DNA of 64,000 bases, taken from Axinella damicornis (taxonomy: Eukaryota > Porifera > Demospongiae > Axinellida > Axinellidae). Location of the stretch: the NCBI GenBank assembly GCA_963931865.1, contig OZ007506.1, forward strand, positions 19,379,853-19,443,852, in the 5' to 3' direction. The notes under the pieces are model-generated. The model worked only from the letters and a program-made list of their open reading frames with translations. It ran no database searches and had not been told where the DNA came from. Below, in pieces: positions 47,401-63,738 of the stretch. The position numbers were made by a program, and so were the translations under genes. Each line of letters begins with the position of its first letter. The first letter of the stretch is position 1.

Positions 47401-49099
47401 GGCCATGAAGACTCTGACCGGCTGCCACCACAAACTGCCCAACTAGGGAATCGATGGCATTGAGATCGTTTAGGTGTGTCATTTGCTAGGTCGTTTATGC
47501 TAAGACAGGTGACAGGAGAAACTCCACAGACGTCCACAGAAGAGATATATGCATAGCCTTGTTCAGGGCCTCCGCCCAGAGCCATGGAGAAATCCTGATT
47601 TGTCTCCACGGCTGTGAGTGGGCGGAGGCCTGGGAATGAGGCTAATTCACGCATACTTGCAACATAATCACATGATTACAGCAATTTCATTGGCTCTGTT
47701 GAGATTCTGGCGGATGGAATGGAAACCTGGTATAGCTGACCAGATGTATTCTAGTCTAGCCGCTAGCCCCTCTCCGCCCGGCCGGTCAAGCGGGCTTGAC
47801 CGGCCAGGCGGAGAGGGGCTAGCGGCTAGACTGGATGTATTCTTATTCACTCCATCAGGAAAAAAAGACGATTGGTCCGCAAGACTACCACTACCACTAG
47901 CACCGACAGACAAAGTACAACCATAACTAACTAGAGGTGCTCAGCAGAGCACGTACCCCGTGCGCAACTTTGACTTGACAGCTATAAGCTTAGGCCTACC
48001 ACCGATTATTCATACAGCATGCACGATGAGCTAGCTAGGCCACGATTATCAGCATGCATATGCAGAATGAGATACCGTAAGTTGTGGCAGTAATGTTAGA
48101 AATAGGGTGTGGTCAAGTTGTATAAATTAGAAGCACATGAAGCACGACTTTCACGCAGCTTTTCTCGGCCTCTCGAGTAGATCTCTGGTCTGTGAGTTAC
48201 GTAGATGCTAGTATTTTCTGAATTCTGACACTTCTATCCTGAAATAAGCCTTCAACAAGGCCTTCACTGCTCAAACCGCTCTACATCTATGGACAGACTG
48301 ACAGGACAGACTGACAGACAAACCAATCACTCTACCCCCTGCTGCGCATGCGCACGGGGTAATTATGCATACGGTTGCCATGCCAGCACAGGTACAAACT
48401 GTCCCTTGCACAGACCTTCTCACTGTCCACTCGTCCCAGGAGCTCCTCTAGTTCCGCTCTCGTGTGCGAGATGTCATCCACACGGTCGCGAGTCAGCTGA
48501 ATGAGGCCTGGCACCTCGTCCCGAATCTGAGACACCGCATCGTCAATCGGAACGTACTTATCTTCCTTGAAATTGCGTTCTTCTTTACACACCTCGCACC
48601 CAAACTGGTTCACTTCAAACGAAAAGAAGAGACAGGCCTTTCCGGGATGTATGGAGCAGTTGGGGACAGGAGTCGTAAACCGGACACTTGCAATCGGCTT
48701 CGGATGATGCTCTCTCACCGGCCCAAACGAGCGGTTGTGCTCCTTAGTAGAACAGCTGTCGCAAAATTTGAATCCAGCTGGAAGGCACTGGAAGCAGATA
48801 AGAGTGGCTACGTTCTGTTGGCAATCCTGGCAGATTGCCCGCTGGGGAGCGGGGACCTGATGGACAATTCGCTCATGCTTCACATTCTGTGCGTCCACAT
48901 AGTTCATAATGGTGATGTTGGGAACATGGGGTTCAGCGCTGACGAGGGAACATTGGGGGCACTCCAGTCGGTCGCCCGCTTTAGGCTTTAAACCGTCAAG
49001 GCACTTCTGGCAGAAGGTGTGTCCACATCCGCTGAGAAGCCTCGGCTGGAATTCCCCAGTAGTGGTATACTCACCCTGGCACAGTGGGCAGGTAAGCAT
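41409..49099 (-). CDS. RING/B-box/coiled-coil protein with FN3 and ALK/LTK-type glycine-rich domain (700 aa), paralog 2
   Basis: Exons 49099-48416, 46077-45982, 42990-42224 and 41964-41409 join at GT-AG sites with consistent phase (2103 nt, 701 codons with stop). Domains: RING 4-50 (CPLCQ..GCGHTFCQKC..CPQC), B-box-like zinc sites 90-131 (CQDC..CFQC..CDSC) and 148-171, coiled coil about 180-330 (ending VEDE/AQFQKKKLTEQQEKLE), FN3 about 355-453 (YCCRIRSLNSAGWGIWS), glycine-rich domain about 474-695 (LIVLCGGMSRK, LLIAAGGGGGTRG, FGGGGAVGYYGGGGGGGYSG). It stops right after the glycine-rich domain, so the Pro/Ser/Thr tail of paralog 1 is absent. Met1 was chosen because the RING begins three residues later. 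An in-frame AG acceptor at 49139-49140 means an upstream exon is possible. It is divergent from OSCP1. Confidence 0.87.
43583..44085. mobile_element. hAT-like element with 8-bp duplication and N-terminal transposase remnant
   Basis: The ends TAGGGACACGCATATTATGC and GCATAATTGGCCTGTCCCTA are inverted repeats, flanked on both sides by the 8-mer ATAAGTAC (43575-43582, 44086-44093). The plus strand carries an open frame from about 43754 to 43966 (MDADATGTAS..., then CPSCPSLLEKLRAP and RKRRIHANPPVGKK), which looks like the start of a transposase or host-derived protein cut short. It lies in intron 3 of TRIM-like paralog 2. Confidence 0.8.
44771..45498. repeat. Large inverted duplication carrying an exon-like segment in each arm
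   Basis: Arms of about 340 bp are reverse complements around a loop near 45121-45160. The matched pair GGGAGTCTGTAAAC (44797-44810) and GTTTACAGACTCCC (45468-45481) fixes the symmetry. Each arm holds ATG-started sequence MNCTVAMDCMEDN..., then GSARDNPITIDDDSECES, followed by a strong splice-donor-like CCG/GTAAGT (45044/45045 on plus; mirrored near 45222 on minus). Short CTGGA repeats lie at the outer ends. It is in intron 2 of TRIM-like paralog 2. Confidence 0.85.
45500..45894. repeat. Polypurine (GGGA)n/(GGGGGA)n tract, about 395 bp
   Basis: This is almost pure G/A on the plus strand: mostly GGGA tetramers, then GGGGGA units. It is capable of triplex or G-quadruplex structure. On the transcribed strand of TRIM-like paralog 2 it is (TCCC)n, starting 88 bases after the exon 46077-45982 donor. 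The glycine-rich reading frame across it is an artefact. Confidence 0.9.
46271..46335. mobile_element. 65-bp miniature of the CAAGAGCGCATGATGACATCA family
   Basis: CAAGAGCGCATGATGACATCATTG and its near-complement enclose about 17 bases. TGTATGG flanks both sides (46264-46270, 46336-46342), again 7 bp, as for the 562-bp relative at 35518-36079. It is in intron 1 of TRIM-like paralog 2. Confidence 0.85.
47016..47055. mobile_element. Minimal hairpin of the CTAGCCTCG family
   Basis: TAGCCTCGTTCCCAGGCC plus its complement with a 4-base centre. GGCAGTA occurs just outside each end (offset by two bases on the left), suggesting a short target duplication. Confidence 0.8.
47554..47644. mobile_element. 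CTAGCCTCG-family element, 91 bp
   Basis: TAGCCTTGTTCAGGGCCTCCGCC pairs with GGCGGAGGCCTGGGAATGAGGCTA. It lies in intron 1 of TRIM-like paralog 2. Confidence 0.7.
47752..47833. mobile_element. Mutator-like miniature element, 82 bp, 9-bp duplication
   Basis: TAGTCTAGCCGCTAGCCCCTCTCCGCC pairs with GGCGGAGAGGGGCTAGCGGCTAGACTG. GATGTATTC flanks both sides (47743-47751, 47834-47842). A 9-bp duplication is typical of Mutator-type elements. A relative is at 61819-62003. Confidence 0.8.
48085..48375. repeat. Dispersed repeat (GGTGCCACGAGAGCC family), copy C
   Basis: This shares AATGTTAGAAA(C/T)AGGGTGTGGTCAAGTTGTATAA at its left and the GACAGACTGACAGACAAACCA tract plus CATGCGCACGGGGTAATTATG at its right with 28590-28885. 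The middle part is different or lost. Confidence 0.55.
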
Positions 49100-49402
49100 G
49101 GTACACCTCTTGGACACTCCAATCAGGAGTATATAGCCCTGAAGAAATAACCAATAATTTGTAGTTGGGATGGAATGAGTTTGCAGTATCTGTAGATTCT
49201 CACTGCACACTGAGTATGTCAGTTCATGAGAAATTTGAACTCACACAAACCACAGTACTCCTTTGCCGGCCTCCCGCTTGTGCTAGCTCCAGCCGGTTCC
49301 GAGAAACGGGATGGAGTGGGAAATCCCCCATTTTCTTTCTAAATTAGCGTATAGAACAGAAAAATTTCGTGGTCCTGAAAGCATCTATGCTGAAAGCCGG
49401 CC
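49100..49402. promoter_or_regulatory. Putative bidirectional promoter between TRIM-like paralog 2 and OSCP1
   Basis: Only 303 bases separate the divergent start codons. CCAAT boxes occur at about 49119-49123 and 49150-49154. Part of the interval may be 5' UTR: an AG acceptor near 49139 on the minus strand would place the paralog-2 cap site inside or beyond OSCP1 exon 1. Assignment rests on gene arrangement, not on a recognised core promoter. Confidence 0.4.
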
Positions 49403-56365
<6,963 letters not shown>

Positions 56366-56794
56366 AATTTGAATTTTACTCTGTCAAACTTTATGCTACA
56401 AGCGACCCGGTCACTTCAATATGTGTAGTACATTATATATTTCTGTCGAGGCTTTTTGGTCAATTATGTTTGAAGGGTAGCATGTGCACTTGCCTGTAGC
56501 CGGCCTGGAAACAAGGCTACACATGCTTGCTTCAGCACATGGTCAGAAACAATTTGTGCATAGTCAATCATAATTATGGTAGAGTCTAGCACAGTACAAA
56601 ATGCATGCATGTATAGTGCATGCTGTGAACTATTATGTACGTACATGCATGTTATACGGTATCACCTTGGTAATGAATAGGGGCTTCCTTAGCGGGCAGC
56701 CATGTGTACTGACGTCATCAAGTTTAAAAACCATCTTTTAGCACCTGCATACTGCTATAACGCTACCCACTACCAGTTGCTCCTGAAGTTCAAG
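56366..56794. other. Spacer between OSCP1 and akirin
   Basis: No gene was seen. It includes a degraded family end (GGCCTGGAAACAAGGCTA near 56504) and short ATGCATGCATGT palindromic runs. It must hold the OSCP1 3' UTR and akirin promoter/5' UTR. No AATAAA was found on the plus strand. Confidence 0.5.
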
Positions 56795-59700
56795 ATGGCC
56801 TGTGTGACACTAAAGCGGCCCATAGATGTACTGGGAAGCCCCCACCTAGCGGAGCACCAGCCAATGGCCAAGAGAAAACGCTGTGGACCGTCTCTTTTCC
56901 CGACTACACCCCCTTGTAGTCCCTCGAGAGGACTGGGCGTGAAAAGAATAAAACGAAGACTGGAAGCAGACGACCATTACTCGCCTCCTAGTACGAGCAG
57001 CGCAACTGTCTCTCCTTTTATCAATGCTGCGCCGCCAATTCAGACAGGTAAAAGCATTTTCCTGTAGAGGTCACTAAAGGTAGCCATTGGATGTGACCTC
57101 TCTTGTGGAATTATATCTTTCCTAGACGATTTTTTCCCTGATTCTATAGTATTATAATACCGGTATTAGTGGGGTATTAGTACTGGTGGTAGTGCTCTAC
57201 GTTTGTAAAAAAGGTTGTGCCTCACCATTTTTTTTGTTAACGAATTGTTGACTTTGTGGTTATGGAGGAAATGAGCTATTTGGAGGCCAGAAACCACAGA
57301 TCATGAAGCTGATATCCTCCTCCTACTTGGATTGGTCTGGCAGTACTCTGTGAATACTGATACATTAGTAACCAGGTCATTTTCCATATGGCCTGTTGCC
57401 CGTAACCATTCCCACGCTCACGCTCATTCAGTCCCAGACTGGTTGATTCAGCACAGTAGATGGTGAAGTATAAGCAGAGCAGGAGAGAGCCTGGAGATGA
57501 GGCTATAGGCTGACAAAGTAGTTTCTTTAAATTTTCTTTTGTGTATAGACCTAGCCTCATTCCCAGGCCGTGTAGGAGAAACGGCCTGGCAACTTGTGCA
57601 AGTCCAAATTGTTCTGCTGCCAGAGAGTTGGCAGTTTGGTCTCATTGCCATTGACGTACACAGTTATATATAGTGTATACTCAACTACACATCTTAGTCT
57701 GATAGCTACGTATACTCAACAACACATCGCTGGTCGAGTGGCAAAAAGACGGCATGTCCTAACATAACAGCAAGCAGCTACATAACTGTCTTGTTGACCT
57801 TAACTGTTAAATAGTCGGTGTACCTGGCTGATCCCTACATAGATAGCAAGAAATAGATGACTGCCAATTACTCTGTTTATGCCACTCAAATGTTTCGCCA
57901 CTTGCGCGCGTGGTATGGTAGTCAATCTGCAAGCACCAAGTAACGGGAGGTCACAACCGTGATCAATGCTAGTCTCGTTCCCAGCAGTCTGGGCATGAGA
58001 CTAGATCACTGCTACAATGACTACATTCAATGGTTGATGTTGAACATGCTTGTGGTTACTCCTATTTGTTCCTTGTCAGTCCATCTTGAGCTGTTTCAAC
58101 AATGATTAAATTAAATTATGTGACAATGAACAATTAGAGTAGGAAGTGTAATCTGACCAGGAGCGCATACCTCATTATGCGCTCCTGATCTGACCTATGA
58201 TGTCAGATGCTAGGCACTAATTAGAATGTCATGTGTTCAATGACGAGCCCATAGTGGTAGAGAAGGTAGGATATAATGATGTCATAGTTTAGTTTGTACA
58301 TGCTCTAGGGAGAACGTGTCGATTCCTTGTGCATAACTTGTGAACACAAGTTGGCTATCCCCAGGTGCTTGGGTATATTTGGGGATTATGTTAATATCAA
58401 TTACCATAGTCGCGCATTATTAGGAGCAGCTCAATTGTACTTGTAGGTGCATGTTAGTTGTTAGGCACTGGTTTGACTCTCGTCCCACCTGGAGTCTCCA
58501 GAAATTCTGCTGTTTTCGATCCACGAAATGAAGAGCACTTCCAATTCAAGGAATGTCATTTGTGTTGTAGGTGTATATTTCCTTCATGTGGAGATATAGG
58601 AGGCGCATGTGCCAAATAATGAGCAACTACAGTATGTCACAGCTGTGCACTAAGTAATATTTAAATACCAGTTTGCAGTGCATTGCGGGTTTTAGTGCAC
58701 GAGGGCAATCTAGTTAAAGGTCGAGGGCGAGATAATGCACGAGCCGAAAGCAAGTGCATTATCTGCCCGAGACTGTTAACTAGATTGCCAAGTGCACTAA
58801 AGCCTGTAATACACTGCGAACTGGTATTTAAACTATTTAGTGCAACTCACTGACCCGAAACAGCCATTGATCTTTGAAAAGTGATTATCTAGATAATGCA
58901 CGTGGAATAAGCGATTTAATGCTCCGTCATGTGATCGAGTCTGAGGTGTCTGATTCGTTGAAGGTCACGTGAGTAGCACTAAGTGCTGTTCGACTGCCCA
59001 CCAGACTAGCTGCTGGGGATAGTCTGCAACATCAGTTAGAACTTCTTAGAAGTAGAGTTTTGCTTACATCCGTGCAATCTTGAGGAAGTTGCAAACGTTG
59101 AGACTACTACGGATTTTCATGCATTATGGGATTCTCATGTATTATGGCCTGCATGAACTTCTTAACAAAGAAACCATACAAGGAGTTTGCTAGTTTGACA
59201 ACACCTGGAACCTAAAATGTACGCCAGTCGGATGCTTCTTTGCGCCACTTCATAAGCTCCTGTGATCTCATTCTTTGCTGGTGTCCATTTGACTAAGTAG
59301 ACAAAGTGAACTGAGTACAGCACTGAATTGCAGCACATACTATCATTACTACCGTAGTTGCGTGTTATTAGGCGCATGCGCCTATAGCTCCACAGGAAGG
59401 AAATATGTGCCTATAAGCGAGATGCGCCTAATAATGAATATAATGACATTCCTCGAACAGGAATAGCTGTTTTCCACTCCACTGCAGCGCTTAACAGCGA
59501 GTACCTGGGACAAGAGTTGAACCTTAGCCTAACAGCGAATAAGTGAGCCGCCTAATAACGCGCGACTACGGTATGGCATAAGTGACCTACCCTCAGGCAG
59601 TAAATGCCATGTTAGACGCCCATTCATAACTGCTATTACTGGCTGGCTCTTACATGGCCTCGTTCCCAGGCACTGCGTACAGGGAGAAGAGTGCCTGGTA

Positions 59701-60825
59701 TCCACTGTTCGCGCATGTGTTGCTGGCTCCCCAGGTTTTTCTAGGGAACTTGGAAACTACTGTTATACTAGACCGTGTTGCACGAACGTACATTGCTGAA
59801 ACGTGGAAGTCTACAAAATGCAGTTCAACCAAGCCGTGTCGTACACCCTCGGTAAGGTTGAAGGACGAGCAATACAACACATACATAATGGCAAGAATGT
59901 GTTTCTATGGGTACATACATCCAAGTCAGATTTGCTATGGGGTTTTACTGCCTCACATCCACTTTGGAGAGGCAGAAGCGGCAGATCGCCACCATCCACA
60001 GACTTGGAGACCATGGCTCTGCATGATGTAGCTGCATATTGTAGGCGTGTAATTATTTCTCTATGTTTCAGCTTACGTATCAGTAACCACATCACAGGAT
60101 ATTAGGCCAGGAAAGGATGGGGAGCACCCTGGTACCCCCTTTGTGAGAAACACTGCATACGAGGTCATCAGAATAGTGAGATATGTCAGACACTGTGAGG
60201 AGCGAGAGCTCGCGAGACTGCTGAACAGAGAACTGTCATGCACCGCACTAAATGTGAACGCCTCGAGGGGGGCATCAGCTCACCAGAGTTTTGCACTGGG
60301 AGCTGTCCAGCTGGTTGTATAATACACTATTACTGTTTGTGTGTTAACGTTGACAGTGACTGTTCATTTGTTGCAGACAAACTCTTAGCTCACGTGGAGC
60401 AGGAACTAAAGCGTCTTCAGCGACGGAAAGCTTTCACGAGTGAAGACTCCTCCAGCAGCAGTCACTGTCAGCCGCAGTCTCATGGCACAGCAGCCCCCCT
60501 CAGTGGTAGCAGCAGTGGTAAGGATCAACCACTCTTTACACTAAAGCAGGTGACCATTGTGTGCCAGAGGATGTTGAAGGAGCGTGAGGAGCAGATCAGA
60601 GGGGAGTACGACAAGGCATTGACCTCCAAGCTAGCAGGTACGTAGCAGCAAGTGTGAGACTGACTTGCACGTTTTCTGACCTCATAACCTTCCTACACCT
60701 TGTCTCTTGTTTCAGAGCAATATGATGCTTTTGTGAAATTTAGTCATGATCAGGTAGAAAGAAGACTGGCAGAGTCGGCATTTAGCTGTAAGTTACATGT
60801 GTGTGTTTGTGGTGTGTGTATCTAG
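56795..60825 (+). CDS. akirin: Akirin (nuclear transcription cofactor)
   Basis: Akirins are small nuclear proteins linking transcription factors (NF-kB type, Twist) to chromatin remodellers. Exon 1 (56795-57047) encodes the conserved MACVTLKRPIDVL start and basic nuclear-localisation clusters (MAKRKRC; GVKRIKRRLE). Exon 2 (60377-60637) encodes DKLLAHVEQELKRLQRRKAF, then QPLFTLKQVTIVCQRMLKER. Exon 3 starts at 60716 (EQYDAFVKFSHDQVERRLAE). Introns 1 and 2 are GT-AG, phase 1. The 3' end is uncertain. Reading through gives CKLHVCVCGVCI and a stop at 60823-60825 (207 aa); splicing at the strong donor AGCT/GTAAGT (60788) to an acceptor at 61584 would give DVSGVRGCR, stop at 61616 (205 aa). Neither clearly reproduces the usual short Ser/Tyr-containing akirin tail. 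The upstream ATG at 56702 is less likely as the start. Confidence 0.9.
58404..58632. mobile_element. TA-flanked element (CCATAGTCGCGCATTATTAGG end)
   Basis: The left end CCATAGTCGCGCATTATTAGG and the right end CCAAATAATGAGCAACTACAG are diverged inverted repeats, with TA on both sides. It is a relative of 59352-59571. Confidence 0.6.
58646..58844. repeat. 199-bp foldback sequence
   Basis: TGCACTAAGTAATATTTAAATACCAGTTTGCAGTG and AGTGCAC..GCAATCTAGTTAA on the left pair with TTAACTAGATTGC..GTGCACT and CACTGCGAACTGGTATTTAAAC..TTTAGTGCA on the right. An inner stem GATAATGCAC/GTGCATTATC sits at the centre. Confidence 0.8.
59352..59571. mobile_element. TA-flanked element with CCGTAGTTGCG ends
   Basis: CCGTAGTTGCGTGTTATTAGGCGC pairs with GCCTAATAACGCGCGACTACGG. 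TA lies on both sides. It is 220 bp and non-coding. Confidence 0.75.
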
Positions 60826-60907
60826 AAACACCAAAATCTATATAACAAGAGTATTTACTTTGGGCCGTGGTCGTAGTTCCAGTTAGAGTCAGTGCAGGCA
60901 GACATTT

Positions 60908-61243
60908 CACTACTCAAAGGGCAGGTGGTACACTTCTCTTGACCATGCCCACATTACTCAAAGGGTGGGTGGTAGACTTCTCGACCACACCCACACTGCT
61001 CAAAGGGCAGGTGGTAAATGTCTCTTGACCACGCCCACACTACTCAAAGGGCAGGCGGTAGACTTCTCTTGACCACGCCCACACTACTCATAGGGCAGGT
61101 GGTAGATTTCTCTTGACCACGCCCACACTACTCATAGGGCAGGTGGTAGACTTCTCTTGACCACGCCCACACTATTCATAGGCGCTAGGCAGGTAGTAGA
61201 CTTCTCTTGACCACGCCCATGCTACTCATAGGGCGGGTAGTAG
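60908..61243. repeat. 44-bp minisatellite, about eight copies
   Basis: The unit ACTACTCAAAGGGCAGGTGG-TAGACTTCTCTTGACCACGCCCAC is repeated with point changes and one partial unit. It lies just after akirin exon 3, within the possible last intron. Confidence 0.88.
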
Positions 61244-61616
61244 TCTCGTGCCCAGCCCCGTCTACACGCAACCCCTCGGAGAGAGGGTCTGGTCTTTTGA
61301 GTGTGATTTCTTGTCACTAACACCTTTTCCATCTGGAATTTGAGATGGCCAATGAAATCGATGAGCGCGCACGTAATTTGCTACTAATTGTCATGGATTG
61401 CTTCACTTATCGATCGAGGAGTCAAAAACAGCTCAGTTTAAACAGCTAGTAACGAGGACTCGAGGACTTACTTCGTTGTTGGTTCATGACACCCCTTCAT
61501 GGCTACTAAGAACCTTTCAGCCATCTCCAACTTCGAAAACAAGTTTACGCAATACCGGAAAGTCCACCACCCTTCTGTTAGCAGCCGATGTTTCGGGGGT
61601 TAGGGGATGTCGCTGA

Positions 61617-62792
61617 CTGCTTGAAGGTAGGAAATAGTACAGAAAGGAGCGTTTATCTTCAAATTTCTCTGCATTCTTAGTGCAATGAGCACATGTTGAG
61701 TGTTTCAGCCTTGTTCTGTTCAGTAGGTGGGATAGTAGCTACAGTATACGCCTATGATGCCACTCCCACACTTAACATTCTTCATGCCATTCCATTATTG
61801 TATCATTAGTAATGACAATAGTCTAGCTGCTAGCCCCTCTCCGCCTGGCCAGTCAACTCGTCCTCAACTCTACCTCGGTTCACAGGTACATGTAGTTGGC
61901 ATTCCAGAGAAACGTGATCAAACGCAATGTTTGCTAGACCCTCTCCGCCCTTCGCCACGCGCCCACTTGACCGGCCAGGCGGAGAGGGCTAGTGGCTAGA
62001 CTGTAATGACAACAGAAGAGAGATATGGGCTGGCCGGAAAGAGGAAGCTATTCAAGTATCCATGATACTTCTCTCCACTATTATGCAGATGTATCCTGAT
62101 TGTGCATCTACCTACGACCGTGGCTTCTAAGTCCTTAGCGAACAAGACACACACTCCTCTCCGAACAACTGATCGCACGACTGCAAATTCTTATGTATCA
62201 TCACTCCTCCACTTCATCCACACTGAGTATTAGTGGAATTGATCATTGTTTGGTATTTATCTCTATTGTTGATTGATGTAAGTTGCTTGCTCATAATTCA
62301 TTATGTTACTGTTTTGACTGGAGCAAACTGTTTGGGAATGGTGTATCCATGTAAGCATGAGCTCATTGACCCCATGTGCAAGCACATTAACCTCGTTCCC
62401 AGGCTACAAAAAGCTGGGGTGGAGCCTGGGAACGAGGCTATGAGCACACAACTTACCACCCAAGTTAAAAGTATGAAGAGCAAACAGTGGGCTACGTCCA
62501 AGTGCATGCATACTGCCAATTAGTGAGTGACTGAAATCCAATAATGGAAGGCCTATAGCTCATTCATGGGCGGGGCCTGGGAACAAGGCTAACTGAGATT
62601 ATGCACAAAAACGAACTGGATCGCCCAAAAATCTGTTTCATGCCCAAATTAATTTGCACAATATTGTTGCACTCTATATTGTCCTTGCACCCTGCAAGAA
62701 GTGGGTGTAGCTTCAAATTTGGAAAGGACATGGAGGGATGGTTGGGGATCGGCACTGCAGATTTAGAGTGGGGCTGGCTTGCAAGACTAAAA
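61617..62792. other. Intergenic repeat-bearing region
   Basis: No gene was recognised. It contains the Mutator-like element 61819-62003, a CTAGCCTCG-family hairpin at 62388-62440 (ACCTCGTTCCCAGGCT/AGCCTGGGAACGAGGCT) and a half-copy ending at 62592. Confidence 0.65.
61819..62003. mobile_element. Mutator-like miniature element, 185 bp, 9-bp duplication
   Basis: TAGTCTAGCTGCTAGCCCCT-CTCCGCCTGGCC pairs with GGCCAGGCGGAGAGGGCTAG-TGGCTAGACTG. TAATGACAA flanks both sides (61810-61818, 62004-62012). It belongs to the same family as 47752-47833 but has a longer interior. Confidence 0.82.
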
Positions 62793-63738
62793 TATTTTTT
62801 TTATTTTTATTATTATTATTAGAACTTTACAGCAGTACAATGGCATTTGAACAAGGATAGTAAAGTGATACATTTGAATAAGGACCGCTGACAGACATAC
62901 ATCAATGATGATGATGATGCTGAGATAAAAAATTATTGTTATCCGACAAGGTAGTGACTTGAACAGCAGTGATCGTTACCTAGTACTTGCTAGAGCAACA
63001 CATTTATTGCAAGGACATAGAAAGTGGTAAGTGCATACATTCTCAGGATCAAACGTTGTTTGAAAGTGGAGCCATAGGCGAGAAATAATTTGGCGCTTAA
63101 CGCTGTAGATAGACTGATTGAGGTCTATGGTCGGGAGAGAGTTCCATAGCCTGACAATACGATTAAAGTAAAAGTGGCGTGATTGTGAGTATCTTGTATA
63201 GTTGTGAACTAGTTTCCCTGATGATGCTGATCTGGTTTTCCCAGATGCAAAAGTAACATAATCGAAGAATCGATCGTGTCTATCGCAAATGCTTGTGTTC
63301 TTCTCAGATATTTTCAAGAACGTCGAATTGCAGCAACCAACTGACATAGTTTATCTTGATTTTAGAAAGGCGTTCGATTCTGTGCCACATGAAGAATTGT
63401 TGTTCAAACTATGGAGACTTGGTATCACAGGACCTCTATGGTTGTGGTTTCGATCTTATTTGAGCAATCGTTCGCACTCAACTTGCATTCTTAATCATTT
63501 TTCAAGCTACTTACCAGTCTACTCAGGTGTCCCCCAGGGAAGTGTCCTGGGGCCTCTACTGTTTTTGGTCTACATAAACGACCTTCCCGACTCTATACTA
63601 TCTGCAGATCCTTTCTTTTTTGCGGACGACACAAAATTAGTGAAATGTATTGAATCCAGTCTAAATCAACAACTCTTGCAAATCGACCTTGACAGCTTAT
63701 CCTCCTGGTGTGACACCTGGAATCTTGGCTTATATGTA
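62793..63738. mobile_element. Non-LTR retrotransposon fragment with inverted 5' part
   Basis: From about 63320 to 63735 the plus strand encodes a reverse-transcriptase core: YLDFRKAFDSVPHEEL, GVPQGSVLGPLLFLVYINDL and the catalytic FFADDTKL. From about 63300 down to 62976 the minus strand encodes the C-terminal part of such a protein (HFYFNRIVRLWNSLPTIDLN, stop at 62976), followed by an A-rich (TAA)n-type tail (plus-strand T/A run 62793-62820). The 5' piece is thus inverted relative to the 3' piece. Both pieces are truncated and the element is dead. Confidence 0.85.

Larger units (their letters stand above)
57048..60376. other. Akirin intron 1, repeat-filled
   Basis: This 3.3-kb intron holds short CTAGCCTCG-family copies (57552-57590, 57970-58004, 59656-59700), a tiny AGGAGCGCATA/TATGCGCTCCT hairpin with TCTGACC on both sides (58156-58196), two TA-flanked elements (58404-58632, 59352-59571) and a foldback (58646-58844). 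No exon was recognised in it. Confidence 0.7.

Noticed and set aside
60908..61243. Regular repeats reminiscent of a CRISPR array
   Set aside because: Units are directly adjacent with no unique spacers, in an animal genome; it is a minisatellite.
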